From Marinobacter sp. 2_MG-2023 (GTDB lineage Bacteria; Pseudomonadota; Gammaproteobacteria; Pseudomonadales; Oleiphilaceae): a DNA stretch of 64,000 nt. The stretch covers positions 1 to 64,000 of the forward strand of contig NZ_JAUOPH010000003.1 of the NCBI RefSeq assembly GCF_030546935.1, given 5' to 3'. Below are positions 25,720-34,511 of this stretch, one piece after another. Within the stretch, counting starts at the first letter, position 1; the number at the start of each line of letters is the position of its first letter. The notes beneath the pieces were generated by a model. The model was not told where the DNA came from, did no database searches, and worked only from the letters and a program-made list of their open reading frames with translations. Position numbers and translations under genes: made by a program.

Positions 25720-27633
25720 ATGAGCGGTAGAATGCCGGGTATGAAAACCCGAATGTTGTGGATATGGATAACACTATTGCTCACCAGTACGGCTCAGGCT
25801 CAAATGGAATTTCCCTCCAGCTCCCAGGATGATTGGCGATTGGACGATGGTTCTGCCGCACTTCACCCAAATACTCCGCGCAAACTGCGCACTCCGGTTC
25901 TGATCATGGGTGAAGGCCGGGAAATAGCCTCAGAAGCTGTAGTCATTCTTGTTGATGCGCCATTTTCAGTTGTAAGCCCTGTTGTTGTGAAAGTATGGGA
26001 GCAGTTGGGGTATCCGGTTGAGGAAGCCACGCTGCAACGGGCCGATCTGCCGGAAGACTGGGTGCAGCTGATGCTTGCAGCCCAGCCGGGTTTGCGTGCG
26101 GCCATGGTGAACAAGGTCTACGGCCCGGAGCTTGAGCAAGCGGTGGAGGACGGCGCACTGACGGACAACGAACGCGAACGCCGTTTGCAGCTTCTCGGTG
26201 CAAGTATCCAGGCATACTCTGAAACGATGCGAAAAGTGCCAGAGTTTCGCGAACCCGTTCAGCGAGTTCGTCACTATCGCGAACAGACCTACGGCAAGAA
26301 TTACCGCACGGACGACTACGATATCCTGGACCTTGAACCTGTGATGGGGCTACCCGTTACTGCCGTGACTATCCAGCGCAAGCACGCGTTAGAGAATCGA
26401 AAACGCTTTCTGGCTTTAGCCGATACTCCCCAATTTACTACGCAGAACCTGGTACCTGCGGAGACTTTTCAGGCGACATTGGATGCAATCACCAAGGCAC
26501 TGCCCGATAGCGCAATCCGCCTGGAAGAATCACCGGGTGTTTGGATTCCGCCGGTGCCGATACCCGATACCTTGCCTGCGGCAGATTGGCGCTTTCCTTC
26601 TACAAATGGGCAGCTGATCGAGCCCTTGGCCCATCGACTTGGTAATAACCAGGCATTAATGCTTCGTGCAGTTCAGCAACAACCGGATGGCGCTTTGATT
26701 CTGGTTGCAGAAGCAAGCGCTGAGCGTGATGGGGAAGAGCTATGGATCAGTGCACTCCTGAGACTGACCCCGGAGGCGACAGCCATTGAAGTGCTGTGGG
26801 AGGGAGAGGCCGGTGTTAATGAACTTTATGCAAGCCTGGACGGAGAACAACTCTGGTTTACCGGTTATCCCTTTGGAGAGCAGTTAACCCTGTTTCATTA
26901 TCGCCAGGGGGAGGGTGTCGTTAGCCTTGATTTTCCAGAGGGTGAGCAGCCAAGACTGGATACGATACAGTGGTGGGTCGATGGACGTGGGCCTGTATTG
27001 GCTTCTTTTAAGGTGGGGGATTTTCGGCGACTTGATGGCTTGACAATGTCATCGCCTCAGCCTGTTCCGCGCAGTGACTGGTTTGTCAACCATCAGAGGT
27101 TGTTAAAGGGCGGTTCCAATCCATGGGTAGAGGATGACCAGGGCGTTGCCGAGCTGGATCCGGATACTGGCCAGGTGTTGCGTTCGTTTGCTGTACCACC
27201 CCGCATTGCGATGCCCGAAGGTCTTCCTTCCTGGCCAGAGCTGGACCCTCGTGCTTTCAAAACAGGCTCCGGAGGGCTGGTTTCGGCCAAGGGCGAGTGG
27301 TTGGCAACGGTCTTTGATATCGAGAGACCGGAGTCCGATCCGATGGTTGGTGTACACCTCATGGATACCGATAAGGGCAGCCTGCTTTACTCCGCTGTTT
27401 TGCCTGATACCAGTGGTGTCCGGCTTATCGCGGCATCCCCTGATGGTCGTTGGCTTGCGCTTTATGGCTATAGCGGCAAACTTGTGCTGTGGGATGTTCG
27501 TGCTGGTACTAACCCTTTTCGTCTTCACATGCCCCGCGTTAGCCTTGAGGATATGACCTTCTCTCTGGCCAGTGATAGCCTTATTGGCGTTGGTGATGAG
27601 CATGTGCTTGTCTGGAATCTGGCAGAACCCTAA
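25720..27633 (+). CDS. Exported beta-propeller (WD40-like) protein of unknown function
   Basis: 637 aa. A signal peptide (MLWIWITLLLTSTAQAQ) predicts export. Residues about 40-260 show no motif I recognise. From about residue 290 there are repeated strand patterns of a beta-propeller, clearest at the end: RLIAASPDGRWLALYGYSG, KLVLWDV and DEHVLVWNL, which resemble WD40/YVTN repeats. No catalytic residues can be named. ATG 25720 has AAGGA 8 bases upstream; a start at 25741 would give a more typical signal peptide. Its stop overlaps the convergent small gene at 27630 by three bases. Confidence 0.65.
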   Translation: MSGRMPGMKTRMLWIWITLLLTSTAQAQMEFPSSSQDDWRLDDGSAALHPNTPRKLRTPVLIMGEGREIASEAVVILVDAPFSVVSPVVVKVWEQLGYPVEEATLQRADLPEDWVQLMLAAQPGLRAAMVNKVYGPELEQAVEDGALTDNERERRLQLLGASIQAYSETMRKVPEFREPVQRVRHYREQTYGKNYRTDDYDILDLEPVMGLPVTAVTIQRKHALENRKRFLALADTPQFTTQNLVPAETFQATLDAITKALPDSAIRLEESPGVWIPPVPIPDTLPAADWRFPSTNGQLIEPLAHRLGNNQALMLRAVQQQPDGALILVAEASAERDGEELWISALLRLTPEATAIEVLWEGEAGVNELYASLDGEQLWFTGYPFGEQLTLFHYRQGEGVVSLDFPEGEQPRLDTIQWWVDGRGPVLASFKVGDFRRLDGLTMSSPQPVPRSDWFVNHQRLLKGGSNPWVEDDQGVAELDPDTGQVLRSFAVPPRIAMPEGLPSWPELDPRAFKTGSGGLVSAKGEWLATVFDIERPESDPMVGVHLMDTDKGSLLYSAVLPDTSGVRLIAASPDGRWLALYGYSGKLVLWDVRAGTNPFRLHMPRVSLEDMTFSLASDSLIGVGDEHVLVWNLAEP

Positions 27634-27800
27634 TCATCGTCCGCTTTTTCCTGCGCTTCGAGCTCTGCCTTGCGCTTGCGAACCTTCTCCAGTTTGTCTT
27701 CCGGGATGTACATTTTGCTGGCGGAATCCCTGAGCATAAAAAGGCTGCCCAGAACCAGGGCTACGGCAACGAGTATAAAAATCCAACCGATCATTGGCAT
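27630..27800 (-). CDS. Small membrane protein, DUF2897 type
   Basis: 56 aa. One N-terminal membrane helix (MIGWIFILVAVALVLGSLFML) and a charged cytoplasmic tail (PEDKLEKVRKRKAELEAQEK). This layout fits the DUF2897 family of short gammaproteobacterial proteins, function unknown. ATG 27800 has AAAGGA upstream with 9-base spacing; a longer open frame to 28064 runs into the neighbouring divergent gene and is unlikely to be used. Confidence 0.6.
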   Translation of the reverse strand: MPMIGWIFILVAVALVLGSLFMLRDSASKMYIPEDKLEKVRKRKAELEAQEKADDD

Positions 27801-27935
27801 ACGTACGGTTCCTTTGTTGGAATAGCTTAACCTATAGTGAAGCACGGGGTTTCGCATGCACAACCCAGTTGCTTGAATATTCTGAATGGCCGGCATGCAG
27901 GCTTGATAATAAGCATACAAGGAGTATCCATAGAT

Positions 27936-28817
27936 ATGAGCGATTCCAGCTACACGCCACCCAAGGTCTGGAAGTGGGAATCTGCAAGCGGCGGCGCTTT
28001 TTCGAATATCAACCGCCCTGTTGCAGGTCCGACTCATGACCAAGACTTGCCTGTAGGTAAGCATCCATTCCAGCTTTACTCACTGGCAACACCAAACGGT
28101 GTGAAGGTCACGATTATGCTGGAAGAGTTGCTGGAACTGGGTATCAATGAAGCTGAATACGACGCCTGGCTGGTTCGCATTAACGAGGGGGAACAGTTCA
28201 GTAGCGGGTTTGTGGACGTTAACCCGAATTCGAAGATCCCGGCGTTACTGGATTGCTCTCAGGAGCCTGCTGTACGGGTATTTGAGTCGGGCTCCATTCT
28301 GCTTTATCTGGCTGAAAAATTTGACCATTTCCTGCCTTCGGATATAGCCAAACGCACCGAGACGCTTAACTGGCTGTTCTGGCAGATGGGCAGTGCGGCG
28401 TTTGTCGGCGGTGGTTTTGGACACTTCTATGCCTATGCACCCGAGAAGTACGAGTACCCCATTAACCGCTACACCATGGAGGTCAAGCGACAGCTGGATG
28501 TGCTGGACCGTCAGTTGGCCAATAACCGGTATGTTGCGGGCGATGAATATACCATCGCGGACATGGCCATCTGGCCCTGGTATGGCGCGCTGGTAACAAA
28601 CAAGGTTTACGATGCGGCCGAGTTTCTTGAAGCGCACACCTATACCCATGTGCTGCGCTGGGCCCTGGAGCTTAAACAGCGCCCCGCCATTCAACGTGGG
28701 CGAATGGTGAATCGGGCCTGGGGGGAACCTGAAAGTCAGCTATATGAGCGCCACGACGCGAGCGATTTTGAGCACAAAACCCAGGACAAACTTGCAGGGG
28801 CTTCTGGCGAATCCTGA
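27936..28817 (+). CDS. yghU: Glutathione S-transferase family protein, YghU type
   Basis: 293 aa. The N-terminal extension (PPKVWKWESASGGAFSNINRPVAG) is distinctive of YghU/YfcG-like disulfide-bond reductases. The thioredoxin-like domain follows (FQLYSLATPNGVKVTIMLEE, with NPNSKIPAL as the cis-proline loop and ESGSILLYLAEKF as the glutathione gamma-glutamyl site), then the all-helical C-terminal domain (GDEYTIADMAIWPW). YghU of E. coli binds two glutathiones and reduces disulfides. I chose ATG 27936 with AGGAG upstream over an open frame starting 27837, because the product then matches the family length (288 aa in E. coli). Confidence 0.88.
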   Translation: MSDSSYTPPKVWKWESASGGAFSNINRPVAGPTHDQDLPVGKHPFQLYSLATPNGVKVTIMLEELLELGINEAEYDAWLVRINEGEQFSSGFVDVNPNSKIPALLDCSQEPAVRVFESGSILLYLAEKFDHFLPSDIAKRTETLNWLFWQMGSAAFVGGGFGHFYAYAPEKYEYPINRYTMEVKRQLDVLDRQLANNRYVAGDEYTIADMAIWPWYGALVTNKVYDAAEFLEAHTYTHVLRWALELKQRPAIQRGRMVNRAWGEPESQLYERHDASDFEHKTQDKLAGASGES

Positions 28818-28847
28818 TGTATCAACTTTTTCAGCCCGGGTTTTTCG

Positions 28848-29573
28848 ATGAGTTCTGAAATCGTCTATATCGTTGGTTTGACTGCACTTGCCGGTATTTG
28901 CATCCCCCTTGGCGGATTACTGGCAAGAATTGAACGCATCGGCCCCAACTGGCTGGAACAGGAGTTCCGGCACTTTCTGATAGCCTTGGGTGGTGGCATT
29001 CTGCTTGGCGCTGTGAGTATTGTGCTGATACCGGAAGGGCAGTCGAGCATTGGCAACTCGTTTTGGGCCATACCCGCTATTATTTCCGGCGGTCTGCTGT
29101 TTTTCTGGATTGAACGAATGCTCGGAGTTTATAACAGGGAATCACCACAGTTGATGGGCGTGATGCTGGATTTCGTGCCGGAGGCGGCCGCGCTGGGTGG
29201 GCTCATTATCGTTAACCCGAGCCTGGCACCCTTGATGGCTGTGCTGATTGCCATGCAAAACCTGCCTGAGGGGTTCAATGCCTATCGTGAGTTCTGTGAC
29301 AAGCCAGGTTATACACCGAAAAAGACCCTGACTGTAATGACAGGCCTTGCTGCAGCGGGGCCGATTGCAGGGCTTCTTGGGTATTTTTTTCTGTCCGACC
29401 AGCCAGTAATTCTCGGAACCATCATGCTGGTGGCATCTGGCGGTATTCTGTATCTGATTTTTCAGGATATTGCGCCCCAGTCGCGGTTGGAAAAGCACTG
29501 GGGGCCACCCCTTGGTGCGGTGATCGGTTTTTGCCTGGCGCTGTTCAGCGATATGCTGGTTACGCAAGTCTGA
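28848..29573 (+). CDS. ZIP-like metal transporter with altered metal-site motifs
   Basis: 241 aa with eight hydrophobic segments, resembling GufA/ZIP transporters. The two metal-site helices are recognisable as MLDFVPEAAALGG (about 103-115) and MQNLPEGFNAYREF (about 137-150). In canonical ZIPs these read HSxPEG and HNxPEG; here the histidines are replaced by Asp and Gln and the first glycine by Ala. Transport of a metal other than zinc, or of another solute, is possible. It starts 30 bases after the GST gene and converges on ftsH. Confidence 0.72.
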   Translation: MSSEIVYIVGLTALAGICIPLGGLLARIERIGPNWLEQEFRHFLIALGGGILLGAVSIVLIPEGQSSIGNSFWAIPAIISGGLLFFWIERMLGVYNRESPQLMGVMLDFVPEAAALGGLIIVNPSLAPLMAVLIAMQNLPEGFNAYREFCDKPGYTPKKTLTVMTGLAAAGPIAGLLGYFFLSDQPVILGTIMLVASGGILYLIFQDIAPQSRLEKHWGPPLGAVIGFCLALFSDMLVTQV

Positions 29574-29579
29574 GATAAA

Positions 29580-29615
29580 GCCCTTGGGAATCGTTTTGAG
29601 GGGCATACCAAGGGC
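29580..29615. terminator. Possible bidirectional terminator between the ZIP-like gene and ftsH
   Basis: An 8-bp stem (GCCCTTGG with CCAAGGGC) and a 20-base loop fill the gap between the two converging genes. There is no good T-run on either strand. Confidence 0.4.
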
Positions 29616-29623
29616 AAGTGTGT

Positions 29624-31531
29624 TCAGGCGATTTTTCGGGTCGCCTCTTTGTTGAGGATTTTTTCGATCTCTTCCGCTCCGAGGTTTTCTTTCTTGAGTG
29701 CGGCTTTGGCCAGAGCTTCAAGCTGATCCCTGTGATCTGTCAGGAATTCAAGGGTGGCTTTTTCCAGAGCCAGAAGTTCTGACTGGATTTCAGCATCAAT
29801 CAGCTCTGCCATCTTCTCACTGTATTCCCTTTGCGAGCCCATCTCGCGCCCCAGGAAAACGTGTTCCTCGCCAATACTCAGGCCCATGGGGCCTATTTTT
29901 TCGTTCATGCCCCATTGGCCAATCATCTTGCGGATCAGTTTGGTGGCTTCCTTGAGATCGCTCTGGGCGCCGGTGGTTACTTCGCCATAGATGATCTTTT
30001 CTGCTGATCGACCGCCGAGCATTACCTTGATGCGGTCTCTGAGATAGCTTTCAGAGTAATTGTAACGATCCTCCTTCGGCGTCTGCTCCGTGACGCCCAT
30101 AGCCATGCCGTGAGGAATAATCGTGACCCGGGTCAGGGGGTCGGCTTTGGGCATGTAATAAGCCATGATGGCGTGTCCGCTTTCGTGGTAGGCCACAACT
30201 TCCCGCTCTTCCTGTGATAGCCGGGCGTCACGTTTTTCACCCAGTACAATGCGATCACGGGCGAGCTCAAAGCAGTGAGCCGTCACCTCGCTCAGGTTTT
30301 CACGGGCTGCTGTCAGAGCTGCTTCGTTGACCAGATTTTTCAGGTCGGCACCGGAAAAACCAATAGTGCGGGCCGCCAGTTGCTTCAAATCTACGTCTGC
30401 AGCCAGGGGTACTTTACGAACGTGCACGGCGAGAATGACGTCCCGAGCATCTTTGTGGGGAAGATCCAGAGTGATCTTCCGGTCAAACCGACCAGGGCGG
30501 AGCAGGGCGCTGTCCAGAACATCCGGGCGGTTGGTGGCGGCCAGCACAAGAATGTTCTCGTGGGACTCAAAGCCATCCATTTCCGTAAGAATCTGGTTCA
30601 GTGTCTGCTCTCGCTCATCGTGTCCGCCACCGACGCCGGCACCTCTGGAGCGGCCGATCGCATCCAGCTCATCAATGAAAACCAGCGCGGGTGCTTCCTT
30701 GCGGGCATTCGCAAACATATCCCGAACCCTTGAGGCACCCACGCCCACAAACATTTCAATGAATTCTGAAGCGCTGATGCTGAAAAAAGGTACTTCCGCT
30801 TCCCCCGCAATGGCACGGGCAAGAAGGGTTTTGCCTGTACCTGGTGGGCCGACGAGAAGAACGCCTTTGGGCATGGATGCACCCAGTGCCCGGTATTTAT
30901 CCGGGGATTTGAGGAAATCGATAATTTCCGCAATTTCACGCTTTGCTGACTCAATGCCAGCTACATCATTCAGGGTTGTGGTGGAGGTTTCTTTCACTGC
31001 CCGCCGGGCTTTGGAACGACCATAATCAAACATGCCACCGCCCTGGGTCATACGCTTCTGCGCGGAGCCCCAGAACCAGTACATCAGGGCCAGCAGTAAT
31101 ATCCAGGGCAGGATGCCGCGAATCAGCTCCTGCCACCACAGGAGTTCCGGGGATTTGGCCCGGATGGTGACATCATTGCTTTCCAGCAGCGTGAGCAGTT
31201 CGGGATCATCCATGGGGGGGCGGGTAGTGCTGAATCCGGGGCTAGAGCTGTTTGCCGCATCATCAGTAGTGAAAGAAGCTCGTCCCTGGTCACTGAACAG
31301 GCCGGTTATGTTGTCTTCTCTGAGAGTTACCTCGGAGATTTGATTATTTGTAACGGCGGTCTTGAATTCCGAGTACGCCAGTTCCTGAAGCTTAGGTGCG
31401 CCACTGTCCTGTAGCCACATGAACGCCAGAAAGATGGCGGCGCTGAGCCACAGAAAGGAATACTGCTTCGGTACCTCCGGCTGTTGCTTTGCCGGGGGCG
31501 TCTGCTTTTCGGGGCTGTTGGGATTGATCAT
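29624..31531 (-). CDS. ftsH: ATP-dependent zinc metalloprotease FtsH
   Basis: 635 aa. After a 20-residue Pro/Gln-rich head there are a first membrane helix (SFLWLSAAIFLAFMWLQ), a periplasmic domain of about 90 residues and a second helix (GILPWILLLALMYWFW). The AAA+ module has Walker A GPPGTGKT, Walker B VFIDELDAIG and the second region of homology NRPDVLDSALLRPGRFDR. The protease has HESGH. It degrades membrane and regulatory proteins. Context differs from the housekeeping rlmE-ftsH-folP locus, so this may be an accessory FtsH; the window cannot show whether another copy exists. Confidence 0.9.
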   Translation of the reverse strand: MINPNSPEKQTPPAKQQPEVPKQYSFLWLSAAIFLAFMWLQDSGAPKLQELAYSEFKTAVTNNQISEVTLREDNITGLFSDQGRASFTTDDAANSSSPGFSTTRPPMDDPELLTLLESNDVTIRAKSPELLWWQELIRGILPWILLLALMYWFWGSAQKRMTQGGGMFDYGRSKARRAVKETSTTTLNDVAGIESAKREIAEIIDFLKSPDKYRALGASMPKGVLLVGPPGTGKTLLARAIAGEAEVPFFSISASEFIEMFVGVGASRVRDMFANARKEAPALVFIDELDAIGRSRGAGVGGGHDEREQTLNQILTEMDGFESHENILVLAATNRPDVLDSALLRPGRFDRKITLDLPHKDARDVILAVHVRKVPLAADVDLKQLAARTIGFSGADLKNLVNEAALTAARENLSEVTAHCFELARDRIVLGEKRDARLSQEEREVVAYHESGHAIMAYYMPKADPLTRVTIIPHGMAMGVTEQTPKEDRYNYSESYLRDRIKVMLGGRSAEKIIYGEVTTGAQSDLKEATKLIRKMIGQWGMNEKIGPMGLSIGEEHVFLGREMGSQREYSEKMAELIDAEIQSELLALEKATLEFLTDHRDQLEALAKAALKKENLGAEEIEKILNKEATRKIA

Positions 31532-31595
31532 TTTTATCTTCGGTTACCCTCTATATCTACCGTATCTACCGTCGTATCGGCACGCGACTCTGGTG

Positions 31596-33374
31596 TCAGT
31601 AGCCCATGGCCGAAGAGGTGCTACGTCTCGGGTCTGCACCACCGTACAGAGTGCCATCTTCACCTATCATAATACTCTGAATGGCCCCCATAGCCGAATT
31701 GGTTACCACCTTGTGGCCGCGGCCTTCCAGTAAACGCACAGTGTCCGTGCTGACACCCTGTTCGATGCGAATCTGATCCGGGAGCCATTGGTGATGGATT
31801 CGGGGCGCATTAACAGCGGTCTGTATGTTCATGTCGTGGTCTATCACGTTCATGATTACCTGCAGAGTCGTTGTAATAATGCGCGAGCCGCCCGGGCTGC
31901 CGGTCACCAGGAAATTACGGTTGTCTTTGCGAACAATGGTCGGTGACATGGAGCTGAGCATGCGTTTTCCGGGTTCTACCTTGTTTGCCTCGCCGCCAAT
32001 CAGGCCATAGGCATTGGGCACGCCCGGCTTGGCACTAAAGTCATCCATTTCGTTGTTGAGTAGAAAGCCGGCGCCCTCCACGGTAATCCCTGAGCCGTAA
32101 CTGAAGTTTATGGTGTAAGTGTTTGATACTGCGTTACCCCATTTGTCAACAACCGAGAAATGTGTGGTTTCCGGGCTTTCGTAGCCCGGGGGTTGGCCGG
32201 GGCGGATATCGCTTGCCGGGCGAGCCTTGTCCTGTTTGATGCCTTGCCGCAGCTGTTCAGCGTAGGGTTTGCTGGTTAGTCCTTTTAGGGGCACATCTAC
32301 ATAATCTGTGTCGCCCAGGTATTCTGAGCGGTCGGCGTAGGCCAGTTTCATGGCTTCAGCCATGTAGTGAATCGTATCCGCCGAGTTGTGGCCCAGCTCC
32401 CGAATCGGAAAGCCCTCGAGAATGTTCAGTATCTGTACGATGTGCGCACCGCCAGAGGAGGGTGGTGACATGGAGTAGATGTCGTAGCCCCGGTAGTTTC
32501 CATGCACCGGAGCGCGAACAATCGGCTGGTAGTCTATGAGGTCCTGCCGGGTGATAAGGCCTCCATGTCTCTCCATTTCTTCAACAATCAATTGAGCTGT
32601 TTCACCCTGATAAAAACCTTTTACACCTTCATCTGCAATGCGTTGCAGGGTGGTTGCCAGTTCCGGCTGGCGGAAGCGCTCACCGGCTTTCCAGGCAGAA
32701 CCGTCCTTTTTGTAAAAGGTTGCCTGGGTTGCGGGCCAGCGTTGAAGCCGCTCCCGTGCCTGCTCAAGGCCTTCACTGAATCGTTGCGGAACAATGAACC
32801 CTTCCCGGGCGAGTTCGATAGCGGGTGCCAGTGCCTGCTTCAGGGACAGAGTGCCATGACGCTCCAAAGCCATGGCCAGGCCGGCAACTGTGCCGGGAAC
32901 GCCTGCGGCAAGGTGCGTAAAGCGGCTGCGGTTCTGGATTACGTTGCCAGACTCATCCTGATACATGGTCTCGGTGGCGGCAGACGGCGCTTTCTCCCGG
33001 TAATCGATGGCCTCGGGTGCGGAGCCGTCGCCTTTCGATATCAGCATAAAACCACCGCCACCGATGTTTCCGGACCTTGGTTGGGTAACGGCCAGGGCGA
33101 ATCCGGCAGTTACTGCCGCATCCACGGCGTTGCCGCCATCTTTCAGTACTTTTAATGCCACTTCTGTCGCCAGGGTGTGGCTGGTTGCAACCATGCCATT
33201 GTGGGCACTGGCGGGATGAAACCGCTCACCCTCAAGAATCGCCTGGCTGAAAACCGGCGTCGTTAGGGTTGCAAGGCATAGGGCAAGGCAGGCCATCCGG
33301 GTAAGTGTCTGTAGGCTGCCTGAGCGCCCGGGGAGTCGGGTTTCCATAGTTTGTTGGTGCAGGCCTCTGTCCAT
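31596..33374 (-). CDS. ggt: Gamma-glutamyltransferase
   Basis: 592 aa periplasmic enzyme that cleaves glutathione and transfers the gamma-glutamyl group. A signal sequence (MACLALCLATLTTPVFSQA) precedes the mature chain. The precursor is expected to cut itself before the nucleophilic threonine in ETTHFSVVDKWGNAVSNTYT (near residue 405), as in E. coli GGT. GNIGGGGFMLI, MSPPSSGGAH and GSPGGSRIITTT are family blocks. GAGGAG lies 7 bases before the ATG used. The 64 bases up to ftsH hold a short direct repeat (ATCTACCGT twice, near 31555) and no terminator. Confidence 0.92.
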   Translation of the reverse strand: MDRGLHQQTMETRLPGRSGSLQTLTRMACLALCLATLTTPVFSQAILEGERFHPASAHNGMVATSHTLATEVALKVLKDGGNAVDAAVTAGFALAVTQPRSGNIGGGGFMLISKGDGSAPEAIDYREKAPSAATETMYQDESGNVIQNRSRFTHLAAGVPGTVAGLAMALERHGTLSLKQALAPAIELAREGFIVPQRFSEGLEQARERLQRWPATQATFYKKDGSAWKAGERFRQPELATTLQRIADEGVKGFYQGETAQLIVEEMERHGGLITRQDLIDYQPIVRAPVHGNYRGYDIYSMSPPSSGGAHIVQILNILEGFPIRELGHNSADTIHYMAEAMKLAYADRSEYLGDTDYVDVPLKGLTSKPYAEQLRQGIKQDKARPASDIRPGQPPGYESPETTHFSVVDKWGNAVSNTYTINFSYGSGITVEGAGFLLNNEMDDFSAKPGVPNAYGLIGGEANKVEPGKRMLSSMSPTIVRKDNRNFLVTGSPGGSRIITTTLQVIMNVIDHDMNIQTAVNAPRIHHQWLPDQIRIEQGVSTDTVRLLEGRGHKVVTNSAMGAIQSIMIGEDGTLYGGADPRRSTSSAMGY

Positions 33375-33530
33375 GTCTTCACTCCTCGTTTCTGATGTCC
33401 AGATAGGCTATGATAGCCCGTCATTTTATCTGGTGCGTACCGCTAACCCTGGTGTCTGTTCCGGCTGCCGTTTCCGGCAATGGTTCCCGGCGCATCTGCT
33501 TTCCCGTTTTTCAGTTAAGGAAAGGCTTTC

Positions 33531-34385
33531 ATGGAGCATACCTACCGTCTTGTGATTTCCTGCCCGGACAGGGTTGGAATTGTCGCCAAGGTGAGTAATT
33601 TTTTGTCGACTTATAATGGCTGGATCACTGAAGCCAGTCACCATTCGGATACCCACACCGGCCGGTTCTTCATGCGCCACGAGATCAAGGCCGAGTCTAT
33701 TCCGTTTGGCCTTGATCAGTTCCGCGCCTCGTTTGAGCCGATTGCCCGTGAGTTTGATATGCATTGGCATATCGCCGATTCGGCCCAGCCCAAAAAAGTG
33801 ATTCTGATGTGCAGCAAGGAGTCCCACTGCGTGGCCGACCTCCTGTATCGCTGGCACAGTAATGAAATCAACGCTGAAATTGTTGCGGTGATCTCCAATC
33901 ATGATGATTTGCGCCGTATGGTGGAGTGGCATGAGATTCCATACCACCATATTCCGGTGAGCAAGGAGAACCGTGATGAGGCATTTGCCCATATCGACGA
34001 GCTTTTTCAGGGCTATGACGTTGATGTGGTGGTGCTCGCAAGGTATATGCAGATTCTTCCGGCTGATCTTTGTGCGAAACACGCCGGAAAGGTGATTAAC
34101 ATTCACCATAGCTTTCTGCCGTCCTTCGCCGGGGCGCGGCCATATCACCAGGCTTACAGCCGCGGTGTAAAGCTGATCGGTGCTACCTGCCATTACGTGA
34201 CCCAGGATCTTGATGAGGGGCCGATTATCGAGCAGGACGTCATCCGTATTACCCACAGTGATTCCATTGAGGACATGGTGCGCCTCGGTAAAGATGTGGA
34301 GAAAAACGTTCTCGCCAGGGGATTGCGCTCTCATATTGAGGATCGCGTGATCACCTACGAAAACAAGACTGTGGTATTTGATTAA
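33531..34385 (+). CDS. purU: Formyltetrahydrofolate deformylase PurU
   Basis: 284 aa. An N-terminal ACT domain (YRLVISCPDRVGIVAKVSNF, residues 4-80) is followed by a formyltransferase-like hydrolase domain with VISNHDDLR, LARYMQILP and INIHHSFLPSF (catalytic histidine). PurU releases formate from 10-formyl-THF, feeding the PurT-type purine step and balancing one-carbon units. AAGGAAAGG precedes the ATG. The frame on the other strand across this gene is an artefact of codon pattern. Confidence 0.94.
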   Translation: MEHTYRLVISCPDRVGIVAKVSNFLSTYNGWITEASHHSDTHTGRFFMRHEIKAESIPFGLDQFRASFEPIAREFDMHWHIADSAQPKKVILMCSKESHCVADLLYRWHSNEINAEIVAVISNHDDLRRMVEWHEIPYHHIPVSKENRDEAFAHIDELFQGYDVDVVVLARYMQILPADLCAKHAGKVINIHHSFLPSFAGARPYHQAYSRGVKLIGATCHYVTQDLDEGPIIEQDVIRITHSDSIEDMVRLGKDVEKNVLARGLRSHIEDRVITYENKTVVFD

Positions 34386-34421
34386 GGCTGCCCCACAGAT
34401 GCCCCTGAAAGGGTGCGACTG

Positions 34422-34430
34422 TGGTAGAAT
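34422..34430 (+). promoter_or_regulatory. Candidate extended -10 promoter element of gyrA
   Basis: TGG-TAGAAT matches the extended -10 consensus (TGn-TATAAT, 5 of 6 in the hexamer) and lies 82 bases before the gyrA start codon. No convincing -35 was found. A GGGGCC-TGGAAAC-GGCCC hairpin-like sequence in the leader (near 34456) could affect gyrA mRNA. Confidence 0.35.
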
Positions 34431-34511
34431 TGGCGGCTTGTTGAAGAATAACGACGGGGCCTGGAAACGGCCCTGCAACGACTTCCAGATAACGCAAAGG
34501 AACCTTTCTCG

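Noticed and set aside
33426..34478. Open frame of 350 codons antisense to purU
   Set aside because: Covers purU entirely; the plus-strand product is an unmistakable PurU and the antisense product has no recognisable domain.
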